Below are positions 1 through 11,454 of a stretch of 64,000 nt of DNA, piece by piece. Where the stretch lies: positions 55,780,465-55,844,464 of the forward strand of contig NC_067195.1 of NCBI RefSeq assembly GCF_000699445.3. The letters are read 5' to 3'. The position numbers and the translations under genes were made by a program. Every line of letters starts with the position of its first letter. The stretch's first letter is position 1. A model generated the notes under the pieces. That model ran no database searches and was not told the DNA's origin. It was given only the letters and a program-made list of their open reading frames with translations. The DNA comes from Schistosoma haematobium (lineage: Eukaryota > Platyhelminthes > Trematoda > Strigeidida > Schistosomatidae).

Positions 1-582
1 TGATTTGTTTAATTGGACTTAGATATCGCATAAGGTTCAACGGTAAAATCTTTGACTGTGATATCGATTCAAACATTTACAAGTTAAAGAAAAAACGAAC
101 AAGAGATAACTAGGAAATACTGCAGATTGTAGTTCTCTAGATAATTTCTCGATCTCAGACAGAAGAAAACGTTTTATTCAGACAAAAATTATTCAACATA
201 TACCTCAAATAAATAATAGTTTCAGAAATAAGTCAATATTTAATTGTACTTTTGTGGTAAACAGATACATGGATATCAGTGAATATTGGAACATATGATG
301 ATTACCCAATAAAATAGGCAGAAGGGATTTTAATTCTTTATTTATGAATACGATCCAGTTAATTTACAGTACCATATACTGTATAAATTAAAAGGGTTCA
401 CAGACACATATACTGCTCTTAACCAAATTTTATTCACAGCCTAGGAAGTAGTTGGTTACTCAGTTCTGTAGTTAGATTCATCAACATATAGTCTTTATGT
501 AAACGTTCTTATATGTAGAGACTTTTTAACTGTAGCTACGAAAACTGAATATAACAAATATAATCTATTAATATTTAATTAC

Positions 583-842
583 TTGGTTGAAATTCCTCGT
601 AATTTTCAATTTTTAACTTCGGTGATATTTTATCCAGTTCCATTAAAACTGAACCATCATTTGGTGGTTTGTTCCATTTCATTAATATACGATCTTTTTG
701 AACTTGTTCAATCATTTGAGCATGACTTCGGTAAACATCAGTATAGGTTAACTGTCGCTTATTTATACTATTCATTTCATCTTCAGTCCATTCATAATCT
801 CGATCCGTATATGTATATCTCGTCAAACGACAATATAAAGTT
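583..842 (-). CDS. CFAP47: CFAP47 5' half, exon 11 (last visible)
   Basis: Encodes about 87 residues: KTLYCRLTRYTYTDRDYEWT, then an acidic/basic helical stretch with NKRQLTYTDVYRSHAQMIEQ, ending DKISPKLKIENYEEFQPS. This is the segment following the FPNDR motif in CFAP47. Acceptor GATCACAG|AAC keeps the phase from exon 10. The end is a GT donor (CCAA|GTAATT, phase 1), so the in-frame TAA at the boundary is intronic and the gene continues beyond the left edge. Confidence 0.82.
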
Positions 843-1153
843 CTGTGATCAAAAACAGATAGAGTAAAACCAATATGAACACTTTATTTCTCATCTTATC
901 AAACATATTATATTCTAAAGATAATATTCAAAAAAATGATTACGATGCTCCGAATATGCTGCATTTCCTCAAAAGTCGACTTATGAACATTTACTTATAC
1001 AGACTTTATGCTAACCATATGTTAAAATAGTTCGCTTGTTAGGATTTTTGTTACTCTTCTTGATCTCATTTGTTTCATGGGAAAACTTTCTCATATTTAG
1101 GTTGTCACTATACATATTACCGATTATTTCCCTATCCTTTTATCTTGTTACTT

Positions 1154-1177
1154 TTCTCTCTCTCTCTCTCTCTCTCT
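1154..1177. repeat. (CT)n microsatellite
   Basis: About a dozen CT units inside the intron between CFAP47 exons 10 and 11. The rest of that intron (843-3434) holds only one short RTE-derived element; nothing else is recognised there or in 1-582. Confidence 0.9.
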
Positions 1178-2908
1178 GTACTAGTGTGTGATGTGGCAAA
1201 ACGGAACGATATGCATTCATATAACACTCTAAAGTCAGTATGAATGACTGATTAGTTGTTTGATATGCATCCACGTCTTGAATGAATTTACTTTAAATGA
1301 TATAGGTCTGTTAAATGGTTGATTCATAAAATCAACTTTGAATAATTGTGGACATCTTGAAAATTTATGCTAATAATTATTGACAGCAATGTTTTATATA
1401 AAACAACTTGTTAATTTAGTTTATTCTTTTCATCTCCGTTTCTTTCATATTCGTTTCCTTTTTGTGTATTATTTATGTTACCAGTATTCAGTAACTGATA
1501 TCACTGTCAATCATTTATTGACGATACGGCTCATTGTTGCGTGTTCCTTCTAATTACATAGATCTAAGGTATTTAATCCTTTTTGTTATTGTAATTCTAT
1601 TTTCTCAATACTCATGACAAGCTTCTTCATCTCTTATCCATATAACGGACATCTGTTTACTGCTAAGGATTTCCTTATTTTGTGTATATATTACTTGTAT
1701 CAATTTGTTGCCTTCCATTACTGAAGCGATAGAGACTCTGATTGTTACTTAGTTTCATCAAAGTAGTCACATTTCGGTAGAAACTGAATGTGAGTAGATG
1801 TCATAGATCAATTACACATGCTGTCAATAATAATAGCACCATATTCTAGACAAATCTCGTGTTTTGATTTCGGGATTTTATGAGTTACTTAATCGCTTGG
1901 TCTGAATTCTTAAGTTGATTCAACATGACTTAACATGTTCCTTACAGTTTCTATTTGTTTATAGACTAAATTTCATAATTTAGATACCATACTGTCTCAT
2001 ATGTATAACATTTTTTTCAAGAAATGAAGAACAAAATACCTCACAGGGGCTATAAACAAGCAAAACAAATGGAATCAACATAGTGATACTTATGTGAAAT
2101 AGTTTCATCAGTAATTCATATCAACAAATTGCGATAGTTACATAACCATGTTAGAAGTTTGTTTGTACTTTATACTAATAATCTTAATAATCATCACGCA
2201 TTCATGGGTAAATCACTCCAAAATGATCTTCCTGTTGTCCTAATATTTATGACGTGACCGATGGAATCAGCTAACTCATCAGCATCACAGTATTTCGAAA
2301 ACTGATTATATTTGAAACTACTGACTAACACGTTACGGGTAGGGTCTAATGATTCCTTATTTTCAATCGTTTTTTAAATGGCAGAAAAATTCACTTTCAA
2401 AATAATGATAACTATTTATACCACATACAGAATATTTAGCATTTATTTCGTTATTTAGGTAATAATCAGCCTCTATGATAAATTATTGATATGTGCTAAT
2501 GAACTCAAACAACAACCAAGTAATTGTTTGTTATTTTTGCTTTTTCACTATCTTCCTCTAGTAACAATTCTTCATGGTGAAATTTTTTATGCTAGCATCA
2601 TAAATTCCCAGTAAACCACTAATTAAAAATATATAACTTCTGAATGTGTTTCTCTTTTGTAGACATTTCCTAACAAATGATGCCACTATAAGTTTCCAAA
2701 TTATAATCCAGATACAGATAATATTACTTTCATTATTGTATGCACAGATAGCTATTTACTGATATATAAATATGGATGATTTTTAAATATTAAGTATTTA
2801 TTTAGAATAATATAAAGATGTAAATTTGCAACTTTTAGAGTCAGCCATATTTGTTATAAACTTTTAAGAACGTTTAAAGTGATTGACTGAATAATCAAAC
2901 TAGATGGG

Positions 2909-3035
2909 TTCAACTCCGCCTGGAGTCCCTCTGGGGGCTTCTGCCGGTTCCAAGCTCAAATAAAGAGGGAGGGTTGGGCATGGGGTTAGCGACCCCATCC
3001 TGTAGAAAACTAATTCGCTAAAAAGAACGCTAACC
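2909..3035 (+). mobile_element. Short RTE 5'-end-derived element, copy A
   Basis: About 127 bp beginning near ACTCCGCCTGGAGTCC and ending ACGCTAACC, flanked by 7-bp repeats AGATGGG (2902-2908 and 3036-3042). It matches the 5' end of the RTE element at 6985-7106 (opposite strand) and the copy at 10811-10938. It contains a clear hairpin (ATGGGGT...ACCCCAT). No coding sequence. Confidence 0.7.
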
Positions 3036-3434
3036 AGATGGGCCTAACTGTGTTCTGACACTTGTTTTTTCTAATTGGGCTTCAATGATAAAATGTGATA
3101 TTTAACTAAAAATGCATTGAAAGAAAAAGTTACAAAAATGGTATTTGACATCTTACAAACAATGACAAATGAAATCTGCTTCTTGTTATTATAATTTAAT
3201 CGTGATGTTGTTTCCAAAATCCGTTTCTTTGATATGTATATATGGAAAGTAATACATGTTTTACATCAAAATATATTTTGCAGATTTAAGTAGAATTTAG
3301 TCTGTTGATATTCAACAAAGTATTTGATAAACTACTCCTGGTATTATAAATAATCAATGTGAATAACGAATGTCAGTAGCTCAGTGAAAAATGAATTACA
3401 TGTTTAAGCGAAAAAGTGATTATCAATTACTTAC

Positions 3435-3669
3435 TTGAATTCTTCACGTTTATTTGCTGGTCTAATACTGGCAAGTCTATCATTTGGGAAAGCAATTTTT
3501 GTAGACATTGTAGTATTTAATTCAGATCTTGATACATGAGATTTAAGACCTTTTAAACTTTTCATACTCATAAGACTAATAATTGCAGCTCTTGGGCATT
3601 CGTAATTTGATCCGAATGTGACAAGATCTGTATTTCTTCCAACTTCATTTGCCCATTTAGGAATGATCC
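3435..3669 (-). CDS. CFAP47: CFAP47 5' half, exon 10
   Basis: Encodes about 78 residues. It starts GIIPKWANEVG and contains KIAFPNDRLASIRPANKREE, a diagnostic CFAP47 linker motif (the FPNDRA--IR block). The stretch between is Ser/Lys-rich and probably disordered. Acceptor TTTTAG|GG; donor TTCAA|GTAAGT, phase 2. The intron to exon 9 is 6.1 kb and contains the RTE element and a solo LTR. Confidence 0.88.
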
Positions 3670-4187
3670 CTAAAAGATGTGAGCACATTTATTGCTATTA
3701 GCTGAATAGATTAAGAATCATTATTCACGCAGTATTTATCAAAAATGACCTTTTAGAAAACATCAGTTATCATGAGCAATTAATTTCGGGCAAGAGAAAC
3801 GATCCAAATGTTTGAGATAACAATGTCTCATTACGTAAAACTAATTATTGTTTGATTCTCTTAAGAGTTTTACAATTTAGCAGTAGAAATTAATTAATAT
3901 GTGGTGGTTTCTTTGTATTTCGTAATAATTAGAAATGCATATGCACAACACCATATAATATCGATCTTCAGAAATTCAGATAGTACTTTGTGTTACACCC
4001 TTAGATCCCCGATTCACAGTCTGACGCTCCAGTTTACCATTAACACGATGAGAAAACCCATTTTCAAACTAAACTAATCATTTACAAATAGTTCAGTCCA
4101 GTAATAATAACGGTCTCATTGACAGATTACTTAAAGTTACATTTAGGAAACTTCGTGATATTTTGATGTCAACAAATTCGATAATTA

Positions 4188-4212
4188 TTACTTACTTACT
4201 TACTTACTTACA
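4188..4212. repeat. (TTAC)n tail of the RTE element
   Basis: Tandem TTAC (GTAA on the element strand) directly inside the left target-site duplication; the characteristic 3' tail of RTE elements. Confidence 0.85.
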
Positions 4213-4272
4213 CCTGTTACTCCTCGTGAAGGAGCATAGGTCGCTCACCAGCATTCTCCATCCAACCCTGTC

Positions 4273-4508
4273 CTGGTAAGATACTTATTGTCATTGCTCA
4301 TCATTACCCCTTGATAAAAACACTTTTTATCGTGTTGGGCGTATTTAAAATATTGTGTTTCTGCTTATTTCAGTTGTTTGTGAAAAATGAATCAGTTTAA
4401 AAGTAGTTTAGATCAAGAACTGAGGTCGGTCAGAGAAGTAACAAGAACAAGGAAGTATTAGATAAACGTCTTATTATTTTACAATATAATCCTACCATTG
4501 CTCAATGT
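4273..4508. repeat. Inverted repeat arm inside the RTE element (pairs with 7133-7368)
   Basis: 236 bp, the reverse complement of 7133-7368 with only about two substitutions (coordinates sum to 11641 at both ends). The partner is native DNA just outside the element's 5' end. This arm replaces the RT C-terminal coding region. Confidence 0.85.
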
Positions 4509-5942
4509 GAAGGATTCTACATCTTCCAGAGTTTCGCCATCAAGGGTGATTGGATTACTGTTCTCCGCTTTGAGGACCTTGGTTTTCCCTTTGTGTATGC
4601 TGAGGCCTACTGATGCAGAGACTGCTGCTACATTGGCTGTCTTTATCTGAATCTGTTCACGTGTACGTGATAGGAGGGCTAGGTCATCTGCGAAGTCCAG
4701 ATCGTCTAATTGGTTCTGAGCTGTCCATTGTATTCCGTGTTTTCCTTCAGATGTCGAGGTCTTCATAATCCAGTCGACCACCAGAAGAAAGAGGAAGGGA
4801 GAGAGTAAACAGCCTTGTCTGACTCCGGTCCTTACTTGGAATGCATCTGTCAGCTGTCCTCCATGCACTACTTTGCACTGTAGTCCGTCGTATGAGTTCC
4901 GGATAATATTGACAATCTTCTCAGGAACTCCGTAGTGTCGAAGAAGTTTCCATAATGTCCTCCTATCTACACTGTCGAATGCCTTTTCATAATCAATGAA
5001 GTTGATGTATAGTGACGAGTTCCACTCAACTGATTGTTCGACGATGATCCGTAGTGTTGCAATTTGGTCTGTGCACGACCGATCCTTTCGGAATCCAGCT
5101 TGTTGATCTCGAAGTTGGGCATCTACTGCATCCTTCATCCGGTTCAGCAACACCCTGTTGAAGACTTTCCCTGGTATTGACAGTAGTGTAATGCCTCTGT
5201 AGTTTTCACATTTGCTCAGATCTCCTTTCTTTGGAATCTTGATGAGGTGTCCTTCTTTCCAGTCCATCGGCACTTGTTCCTCCTCCCAAATCTTTTTGAA
5301 TAGAGGGTAAAGCATGCTTGTGGTTACTTCGACGTCTGATTTCAGTGCTTCAGCTGGTATGTTGTCGGGTCCTGCTGCTTTCCCGTTCTTGATTTGTCTG
5401 ACGGCCATTCTAATTTCTTCCGTCGTTGGTGGGTTGACATCTATAGGAAGATCTGTGTGTGCTGCTTCGATGTTCGGTGGATTCATTGGAGCCGGCCTAT
5501 TTAGGAGTTCCTCGAAGTATTCTACCCATCTGTTTCGCTGTTGTTGAATTTCAGTGATTGGCTTGCCTTCTTTGTCTTTGACCGGCCTCTCTGGTTTACT
5601 GTATTTCCCTGATAGTCTCTTCGTTGTATCGTAGAGCTGTTTCATATTTCCTTCTCTAGCAGCTTTTTCTGCCGTCGTTGCTAATTCTTCCACGTATTTC
5701 TTCCTGTCGGCTCTAATGCTCCTCTTCACTTGCTTGTTTGCTTCTATGTATTCAGCTTGTGCTTGGACTTTCTCTGCTCGTGTTCGGCTGTTGTTAATTG
5801 CTGTCTTCTTGTTCTTCCTTTCTTTGATCTTGTCCAGTGTTTCTATAGAGATCCATTCCTTATGATGGTGTTTCTTTAGGCCCAGAACCTCTTGACACGT
5901 TGAAGTCAATGTTTCTTTGATGCCTCTCCAGTTGTCCTCCAT
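4479..5942 (-). CDS. RTE reverse transcriptase domain, truncated
   Basis: 487 codons; the coherent frame extends upstream to about 6094. RT motifs in order: KNGKAAGPDNIPAEALK, PKKGDLSKCENYRGITLLS, AGFRKDRSCTDQI, DYEKAFDSVDR, GVRQGCLLSPFLF and the catalytic LDFADDLALLS. It ends at ETLEDVESFT and then reads into unrelated sequence at 4508, losing the thumb and C-terminal zinc region (about 145 residues by comparison with related elements). Not expected to be active. Confidence 0.85.
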   Translation of the reverse strand: MEDNWRGIKETLTSTCQEVLGLKKHHHKEWISIETLDKIKERKNKKTAINNSRTRAEKVQAQAEYIEANKQVKRSIRADRKKYVEELATTAEKAAREGNMKQLYDTTKRLSGKYSKPERPVKDKEGKPITEIQQQRNRWVEYFEELLNRPAPMNPPNIEAAHTDLPIDVNPPTTEEIRMAVRQIKNGKAAGPDNIPAEALKSDVEVTTSMLYPLFKKIWEEEQVPMDWKEGHLIKIPKKGDLSKCENYRGITLLSIPGKVFNRVLLNRMKDAVDAQLRDQQAGFRKDRSCTDQIATLRIIVEQSVEWNSSLYINFIDYEKAFDSVDRRTLWKLLRHYGVPEKIVNIIRNSYDGLQCKVVHGGQLTDAFQVRTGVRQGCLLSPFLFLLVVDWIMKTSTSEGKHGIQWTAQNQLDDLDFADDLALLSRTREQIQIKTANVAAVSASVGLSIHKGKTKVLKAENSNPITLDGETLEDVESFTLSNGRIIL

Positions 5943-5998
5943 GGTAGTTTCTTCTTCCTTCAGTAGATCTTGAAAGGCTTGGAATCTGTTGTTGAGAG

Positions 5999-6922
5999 CT
6001 ATCTTGAATTCATTGAGTTTGTCAGTATCTCGAAGGAAGGCTGTATTGAACCTTTGTATTGCTGTTTGTCCACTTGTCCAGTTATTTTTAGCTTCAGTTT
6101 TAAATTGGCTACAACTAGGTGGTGATCTGAAGCTACGTCAGCTCCTCTCCTGGTTCTCACATCTTCCATTGTCCTTCGGAATTTTTTTATGCAAATATGG
6201 TCTATCTGGTTCTCTGTAGTGTGGTCCGGTGAGATCCATGTAGCCTTGTGTATACGTTTGTGTGGAAATATTGTGCCTCCTATGACTAATTTGTTGAATG
6301 CACACAAATTTGCAAATCTTTCTCCATTTTCGTTCCTCTCTCCCAGTCCATGTCGTCCCATAATATCTTCATATCCAGTGTTGTCTATTCCGACCTTGGC
6401 ATTTAGATCTCCCATCAGAATGGTGAGGTCCTTTCTTGAGCATTTCTCTATGATTGACTGCAGCCGCTCGTAGAATTGATCTTTAATGTCGTCGTTGCTA
6501 TCATTGGTGGGTGCATAACATTGGATAATATTCATTAAGATCCCCTCCTTCTTTGTTTTGAATGATGCTTTGATGATTCTGGATCCGTGGGATTCCCATC
6601 CTACAAGTGCATTTCGTGCTACTTTGGACAGCATTAGAGCAACTCCCTGTGTGTGTGGAGCATTTTCCTCTTCGTGACCGGAGTATAGCAGCATCTCTCC
6701 CGTAGCTAGCCTTTTCTGTCCAGCTTGGGTCCAGTGGGTTTCGCTGATTCCCAGTACTGCCAAGTTGTATCTCCTCATTTCCGTTGCTATTTGGCTGGTC
6801 TTCCCGGTTTCCCACATTGTTCTAACGTTCCATGTACCTATAAAAATTTTTGCTCTGGTTGTTAGAAGGGGCATCGGCCTCGTGGCTTCCGAAGGAATTC
6901 GGCTTTCACCATGAAGCGTCAT
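5999..6922 (-). CDS. RTE endonuclease domain (apurinic/apyrimidinic type)
   Basis: 307 codons. It reads from the TWNVRTMWETGKTSQIA motif through GISETHW, CYAPTND, ILMGDLNAKVG and ASDHHLVVA, the catalytic blocks of AP-type endonucleases in RTE/CR1 retrotransposons; it nicks target DNA for target-primed reverse transcription. After about 6095 the frame is lost: the next frame reads on coherently (GQTAIQRFNTAFLRDTDKLN) into the RT ORF, so one small indel splits a once continuous polyprotein. Probably non-functional. Confidence 0.85.
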   Translation of the reverse strand: MTLHGESRIPSEATRPMPLLTTRAKIFIGTWNVRTMWETGKTSQIATEMRRYNLAVLGISETHWTQAGQKRLATGEMLLYSGHEEENAPHTQGVALMLSKVARNALVGWESHGSRIIKASFKTKKEGILMNIIQCYAPTNDSNDDIKDQFYERLQSIIEKCSRKDLTILMGDLNAKVGIDNTGYEDIMGRHGLGERNENGERFANLCAFNKLVIGGTIFPHKRIHKATWISPDHTTENQIDHICIKKFRRTMEDVRTRRGADVASDHHLVVANLKLKLKITGQVDKQQYKGSIQPSFEILTNSMNSR

Positions 6923-7132
6923 AATTCTTCTAAATGAAGACCTTCTAACTCTCAGGGCAGAGTTAAAATGGTTTGAATTATTTTTTCTGGTAAGCGTTTT
7001 TTAGCGAGTTAGTTTTCTACGGGATGGGGACGCTAACCCCATGCCCAACCCTCCTCCTTTACCCGGGCTTCGGACCGGCAGTAACTCTGAGGCTACAGGC
7101 GGAGTTGATAATTATACAGTATGTTATTTATT

Positions 7133-7368
7133 ACATTGAGCAATGGTGGGATTATATTGTAAAATAATAAGACGTTTATCTAATACTTCCTTGTTCTTGT
7201 TACTTCTCTGACCGACCTCAGTTCTTGATCTAAACTACTTTTAAACTGATTCATTTTTCACAAACAACTGAAATAAGCAGAAACACAATATTTCAAATAC
7301 GCCCAACACGATAAAAAGTGTTTTTATCAAGGGGTAATGATGAGCAATGACAATAAGTATCTTACCAG
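7133..7368. repeat. Inverted repeat arm flanking the RTE 5' end (pairs with 4273-4508)
   Basis: Source copy of the inverted repeat, beginning about 17 bp outside the target-site duplication. No coding potential. From 7369 to 8942 I see only AT-rich intron without recognisable features. Confidence 0.8.
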
Positions 7369-8942
7369 CAAACGTTAATTACTTTTTAAAAACATCTGTA
7401 ACTGCAATGATTTTAGACATGAGTTCTAAACTAGTTAGAAAGTTAGTTGCATACACAAAACATATATGGGATGATGTAATGAAGTAAAGTTGTTTTGGGA
7501 GAGGCTGATATTTTAACTTATTCGAACAGTCATCGTTTAGTGGTTAAACTTCTGTTCTACTTAGATATAAAGCTGATTCACTAAAAATTCTAAATCATAA
7601 TGTTAAAGAAAAGATTAATTGAACGATACGAGTAACCTTCTTAGTAAGAACGAACATCCTACAAAATTCATCAATAGACATAAGAACAAGATAAGAATAA
7701 GAACAAAGACTACTTTGAAGAGACTACCTTTTTAAATCTATAGATTAAAAGCAATATCATCTGTAAGAATTAAAATCAAAGAACAGGAAAGACTGCGAAG
7801 AAAACGCCCACTGCAGTTGAAAACGAAAGTGGTTTCTGATACTCATCCGACAATAAAATCTAGTGATGAAAAACAGGTTGTCTGAATATGTAACATCTAT
7901 GTGTACATCACTTTAACCGCTCTTGTGGAGCCAGTTGCATAACACGTATAATTTATCCTGTAGTCATTGTACTAACGAACGCCATCCAGCCTGACTGAGA
8001 AAAAAAAGTTAAGTCTGATTAAGAATTCTATTCTCCTTTTCTTGGTTGACACAGAGCATCAAGCTAACGTCAGTAAAGCCCGTTAATCGATCCATCATAT
8101 TTCATCAAATATAATGCATGGTTTACTGATTTCTTCTTGAAGCCATCCGACTTAATGTTCACAAACCTAATCTTTGTATTAAAAATTCTTTACAATCTCC
8201 CTCCAATATAGTTGTCGACATAGGCTGTACCAAGATGGGTCAAAATATATATTTTATCCTTCAATTTTTATGTTACTCTGTGTTCTTATTTAATTTTAAT
8301 ATTCGTTTGTTTATTCTCATATAACTGTGGTGTGTGCTACTTAGATTGACATAAGTAGTATCTGATGTTAGTCGTGAACAGAAGGTCTGATAGCAGAGAG
8401 ACAAGAGGATCGAACAGTAAATAAGGGAAATAGGATGCAATTTGTATGAAAATGCAAGGACAATGAAGTCTGAGTCATTTTGAGACAATCGATGAACATT
8501 TTGCAAATTAAGCATTTACTATTTGATTGTTAGATTTTATTAACAAGTCCTGTAATTTTGTGTCAAGTACATTCGGTTGTCCCCACCCGTGTTCTTGTTC
8601 ACTACATAACTACTAATTAAATTGACTTGTTACCATAACATATTTTCAATCATTTGATCATATGATTTGTTATCTGTCAACCACTGGACGGTAGTTTTTT
8701 TTCAATATTTTACAACCTAATACTTTGATTATTATAAATAACGCGTTCTCTTTTCAATTACTTAATTATTCAGTCAACATTATTTTCATGATCATTTATG
8801 AAAATGAAATATTATTACATAATAAGTTGATTTGTCTTCTTTGAAATGTATGCTCTTCGAAAAAATGTCTCATTGATGTCAAATGTTTACAAGTTAATCA
8901 AACTTTTAAATAATATCTGACAGTAAACTTTAAGAAATATAC

Positions 8943-9452
8943 TGTTATATCCAAGCAAAGATTAAATCACGAGTAACTTCTGACTAATATTATCTATACA
9001 TTCTTATGGTATAACTATTCAATAATTAGATTATGTATATTTATATTCCTCTTATTATAAGCTTTATTTTGACCTATAATTTATTATTTTACGATGTACT
9101 GTTCTTAAGCTATGTTCAGTTTATTGACTATTGCCTCCCACGTTCACAGTCACTTTTTGACTTTATTGTGTACAAATGTTATTTCCTATTTTATGGTGCG
9201 TTGCGGTCTGTTTGATTTATATATAAACCCAGTATATCTGAAATAAATGATCCGATTCGATTCGCGTAGTGGGAGCTGGTATTGGTGTTCTGGACTCAAG
9301 TGGACGGTCTAGGCGAACATAGGACCGATAAGGACGCTAGGCTGCTCATACCGGTCGAACGTCATTGGTTTGGCACGGTGCTAAGATTGTATAAGTCGTA
9401 TTCTGATTGGTGGATAAATCACGTGATAAAAAGCCGGACATAAAACACAACA
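8943..9452 (+). mobile_element. Solo LTR, copy 1 (510 bp)
   Basis: Starts TGTTATATCC and ends CACAACA, with a 5-bp target duplication TATAC at 8938-8942 and 9453-9457. It shares start, length and internal blocks with the 515-bp LTR at 44241-44755 (opposite strand), including a TATA-like TATATAAA, an AATAAATGA signal and GGTGTTCTGGACTCAA. Typical of an LTR retrotransposon reduced by LTR-LTR recombination. It lies antisense to CFAP47 in the intron between exons 9 and 10. Confidence 0.82.
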
Positions 9453-9786
9453 TATACCACTTTCTTTTTAGTATTTTTCTCTTGAATGTATTTGAATACC
9501 AGTGTTGGTGTTTATATTAAAAGACAAACTCTGAGCAAGTACAAACCAGTATAAATAATAAGATAACGTGATTCATCAACAAGGTAGATAACCTTTAGAC
9601 GCTTAAATCAATAGAACATGGGTTCTAGTGCCTATATCAAAATAATCACTATCATTTATGTACATCCAAGTGACAAATCCCAGGTAAGGTGAATAAAGTG
9701 TCTTGCGTTTTATCGACAGTCCTTATCTAAATTCATATGTGAATAAATTAACTGATTATTCGAAAGAAAAAAAAACAAAAAATTAC

Positions 9787-9927
9787 CTGGATTAAATTTT
9801 ATTTCTGGTGGTATTGTTAAAGCCGGTGAATAACCATGAAAAATGAGTTCACACTGATATATAACAACTGGATTTACACCAGTTAAATAGTTGAGAATGT
9901 GAACATTCTGAACAGCATGAAATTCTC
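9787..9927 (-). CDS. CFAP47: CFAP47 5' half, exon 9
   Basis: Encodes about 47 residues: GEFHAVQNVHILNYLTG, YQCELIFHGYSPALTIPPE and IKFNPG. The L-F-G---A---P---F-PG pattern joins in phase 1 to GIIPKW in exon 10, giving KFNPGIIP as in other CFAP47 proteins. Ends CCAG|GTAATT. Confidence 0.83.
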
Positions 9928-10810
9928 CTTTTAAATACAAAAAGTGATATTGTTAAACAAATAAAATTGAATATAATTGAACAACAACATGATACAAGGT
10001 GGCCTGCTTGAATACCTGTTCCTGTCATCTAGATATTTCAACAAATTATCTGTTTCTTTGTTTGATTTAATAGATCATTATGTCAATTAATTGCATAACC
10101 TATTCAGGTGCGTTTGTGCAAAGTTTATAACCATTCACAGTACAAGTTACAAAAATGTACAATCGAAGATATCGTGATTGCTGACAATATGAATTGAAAA
10201 GAATGAATATTATTCAAGATGACGATTTCTGAAATGATAACATTTAACTGGTGATAGCTCAACATTACTCGTTAATATCGATCACGAAACAAGAAATGGA
10301 AACTCACTAAAATATTTTGTGCTAAGATTATAGATGGTAAAACTATTTGAAAGTTTCAAAGTTTATTGGTTTAAAGATAGATTTCTAACTAAAACTTATT
10401 AAATAAATTAAATAATTTGTCTGAATACATCCACTGGCGGAAAGACTATAGTTTAAGCATATGATGGTCTACACTTCATATATTATAGTAAAGTTTTGAA
10501 TTCTAAATCTTGTTTGCAAGTGGAAAGATTTATTCCAATTTAACACAAAAGTTATCATTACTATCTTGATAACATTTTAATTCACAATTGTATTCAAATT
10601 ATACCTTAATTACATTGATTTCTGGGATTTAACTTAATTATTTATAACTAGATCAGTCAAGACTTTACATATCTGTGATGTTTTAATGAACTAATGATTC
10701 ATTTGTACTCGTTGAATGCTTGGTTTCGAATTCTAAATACATTACATTCGTTTGTGGTTATCTAGTACTTATTGATCCGATTACGTTATTTCTGGGATTC
10801 TTAGTTCATA

Positions 10811-10938
10811 ATATAACTCCGCCTGGAGTCCCTCCGGGGGCTACTGCCGGTCCCGAGCCCGGACAAAGGAGGAAGGTTGAGCATGTATCCCGTAGAAAAC
10901 TAACTCGCTAAAAAAACGCTAACCAGAAAAAAGTAAGG
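10811..10938 (+). mobile_element. Short RTE 5'-end-derived element, copy B
   Basis: 128 bp between 8-bp repeats AGTTCATA (10803-10810 and 10939-10946). It begins near ACTCCGCCTGGAGTCC, ends AACCAG plus an A-rich GTAAGG tail, and lacks all coding sequence. The LINE 5' end joined straight to a LINE-like 3' tail suggests mobilisation as an internally deleted RTE. Confidence 0.75.
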
Positions 10939-11046
10939 AGTTCATACTATAATTCAAATACTTTTAATGATCACAATATCACTTTATGATGCTGTAAAAA
11001 TTATAAATCAAGACTCAGAAAGTTTATCAGTAATAAATAAACTCAC

Positions 11047-11454
11047 CAATTTGTTTTGGACTGAAAGAAACAGTAATTAAACAATCTTTTTGTGGATCAA
11101 TTATTCCTTTTTCTGGTTTTACAATGAAATGAGCAATTCGAGGCATTCTATAATGAATTGGTAAATGTTTACTATAATTTGATAATTTCAATTGAGTACA
11201 TTGTTTTGAACCAACTATACATTGAGGAAATTGTATAATAAATTGATTTTCATATATTTTATTAACTTTAACATTTTCATTACTAATTATTGTATTTAAT
11301 CCGTTAGTTTTATTTAAATTATGATTGTCTACATTCATTGATTCATTAATTGGTGATATCTGAAATTGTACTGGTATTAAACAACCTGTTAAGACTATTT
11401 CTAAATTGTTCTGATCATCAATTACAATGGAAGATTGTGAAGAATTGATTAACT
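11047..11454 (-). CDS. CFAP47: CFAP47 5' half, exon 8
   Basis: Encodes about 136 residues. It opens with LEIVLTGCLIPVQFQISP, carries an Asn-rich linker (INESMNVDNHNLNKTNG region), then an MSP-like domain: FPQCIVGSKQCTQLKLSNYS, HLPIHYRMPRIAHFIVKPEK and CLITVSFSPKQIG. The LTG-LIPV, C-VG, LPI-Y and P-KG-I spacing parallels vertebrate CFAP47. Acceptor CATTTAG|AG; donor ATTG|GTGAGT, phase 1. Confidence 0.88.

Larger units (their letters stand above)
4189..7106 (-). mobile_element. RTE-clade (SR2-like) non-LTR retrotransposon, internally rearranged
   Basis: About 2.9 kb, bounded by a 9-bp target-site duplication GATAATTAT (4180-4188 and 7107-7115). The minus-strand 5' end starts ACTCCGCCTG and the 3' end is a (TAAG)n tail, as in RTE elements. 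It carries an apurinic-type endonuclease ORF and a reverse transcriptase ORF separated by a frameshift. The RT C-terminal region is deleted and replaced by a 236-bp inverted copy of the element's own 5' flank (4273-4508); the final coding bases (WRMLVS-LCSFTRSN) survive at about 4198-4270. It lies in sense orientation within a CFAP47 intron. Confidence 0.85.

Noticed and set aside
1154..1177. Simple repeats considered as a CRISPR-like or satellite array
   Set aside because: Plain microsatellites, as are the AT run at 26782-26832 and the GTA run at 29579-29611.
6189..6473. Plus-strand frames across the RTE element (also 5314-5547 and 5989-6219)
   Set aside because: Shadows of the minus-strand endonuclease and reverse transcriptase.
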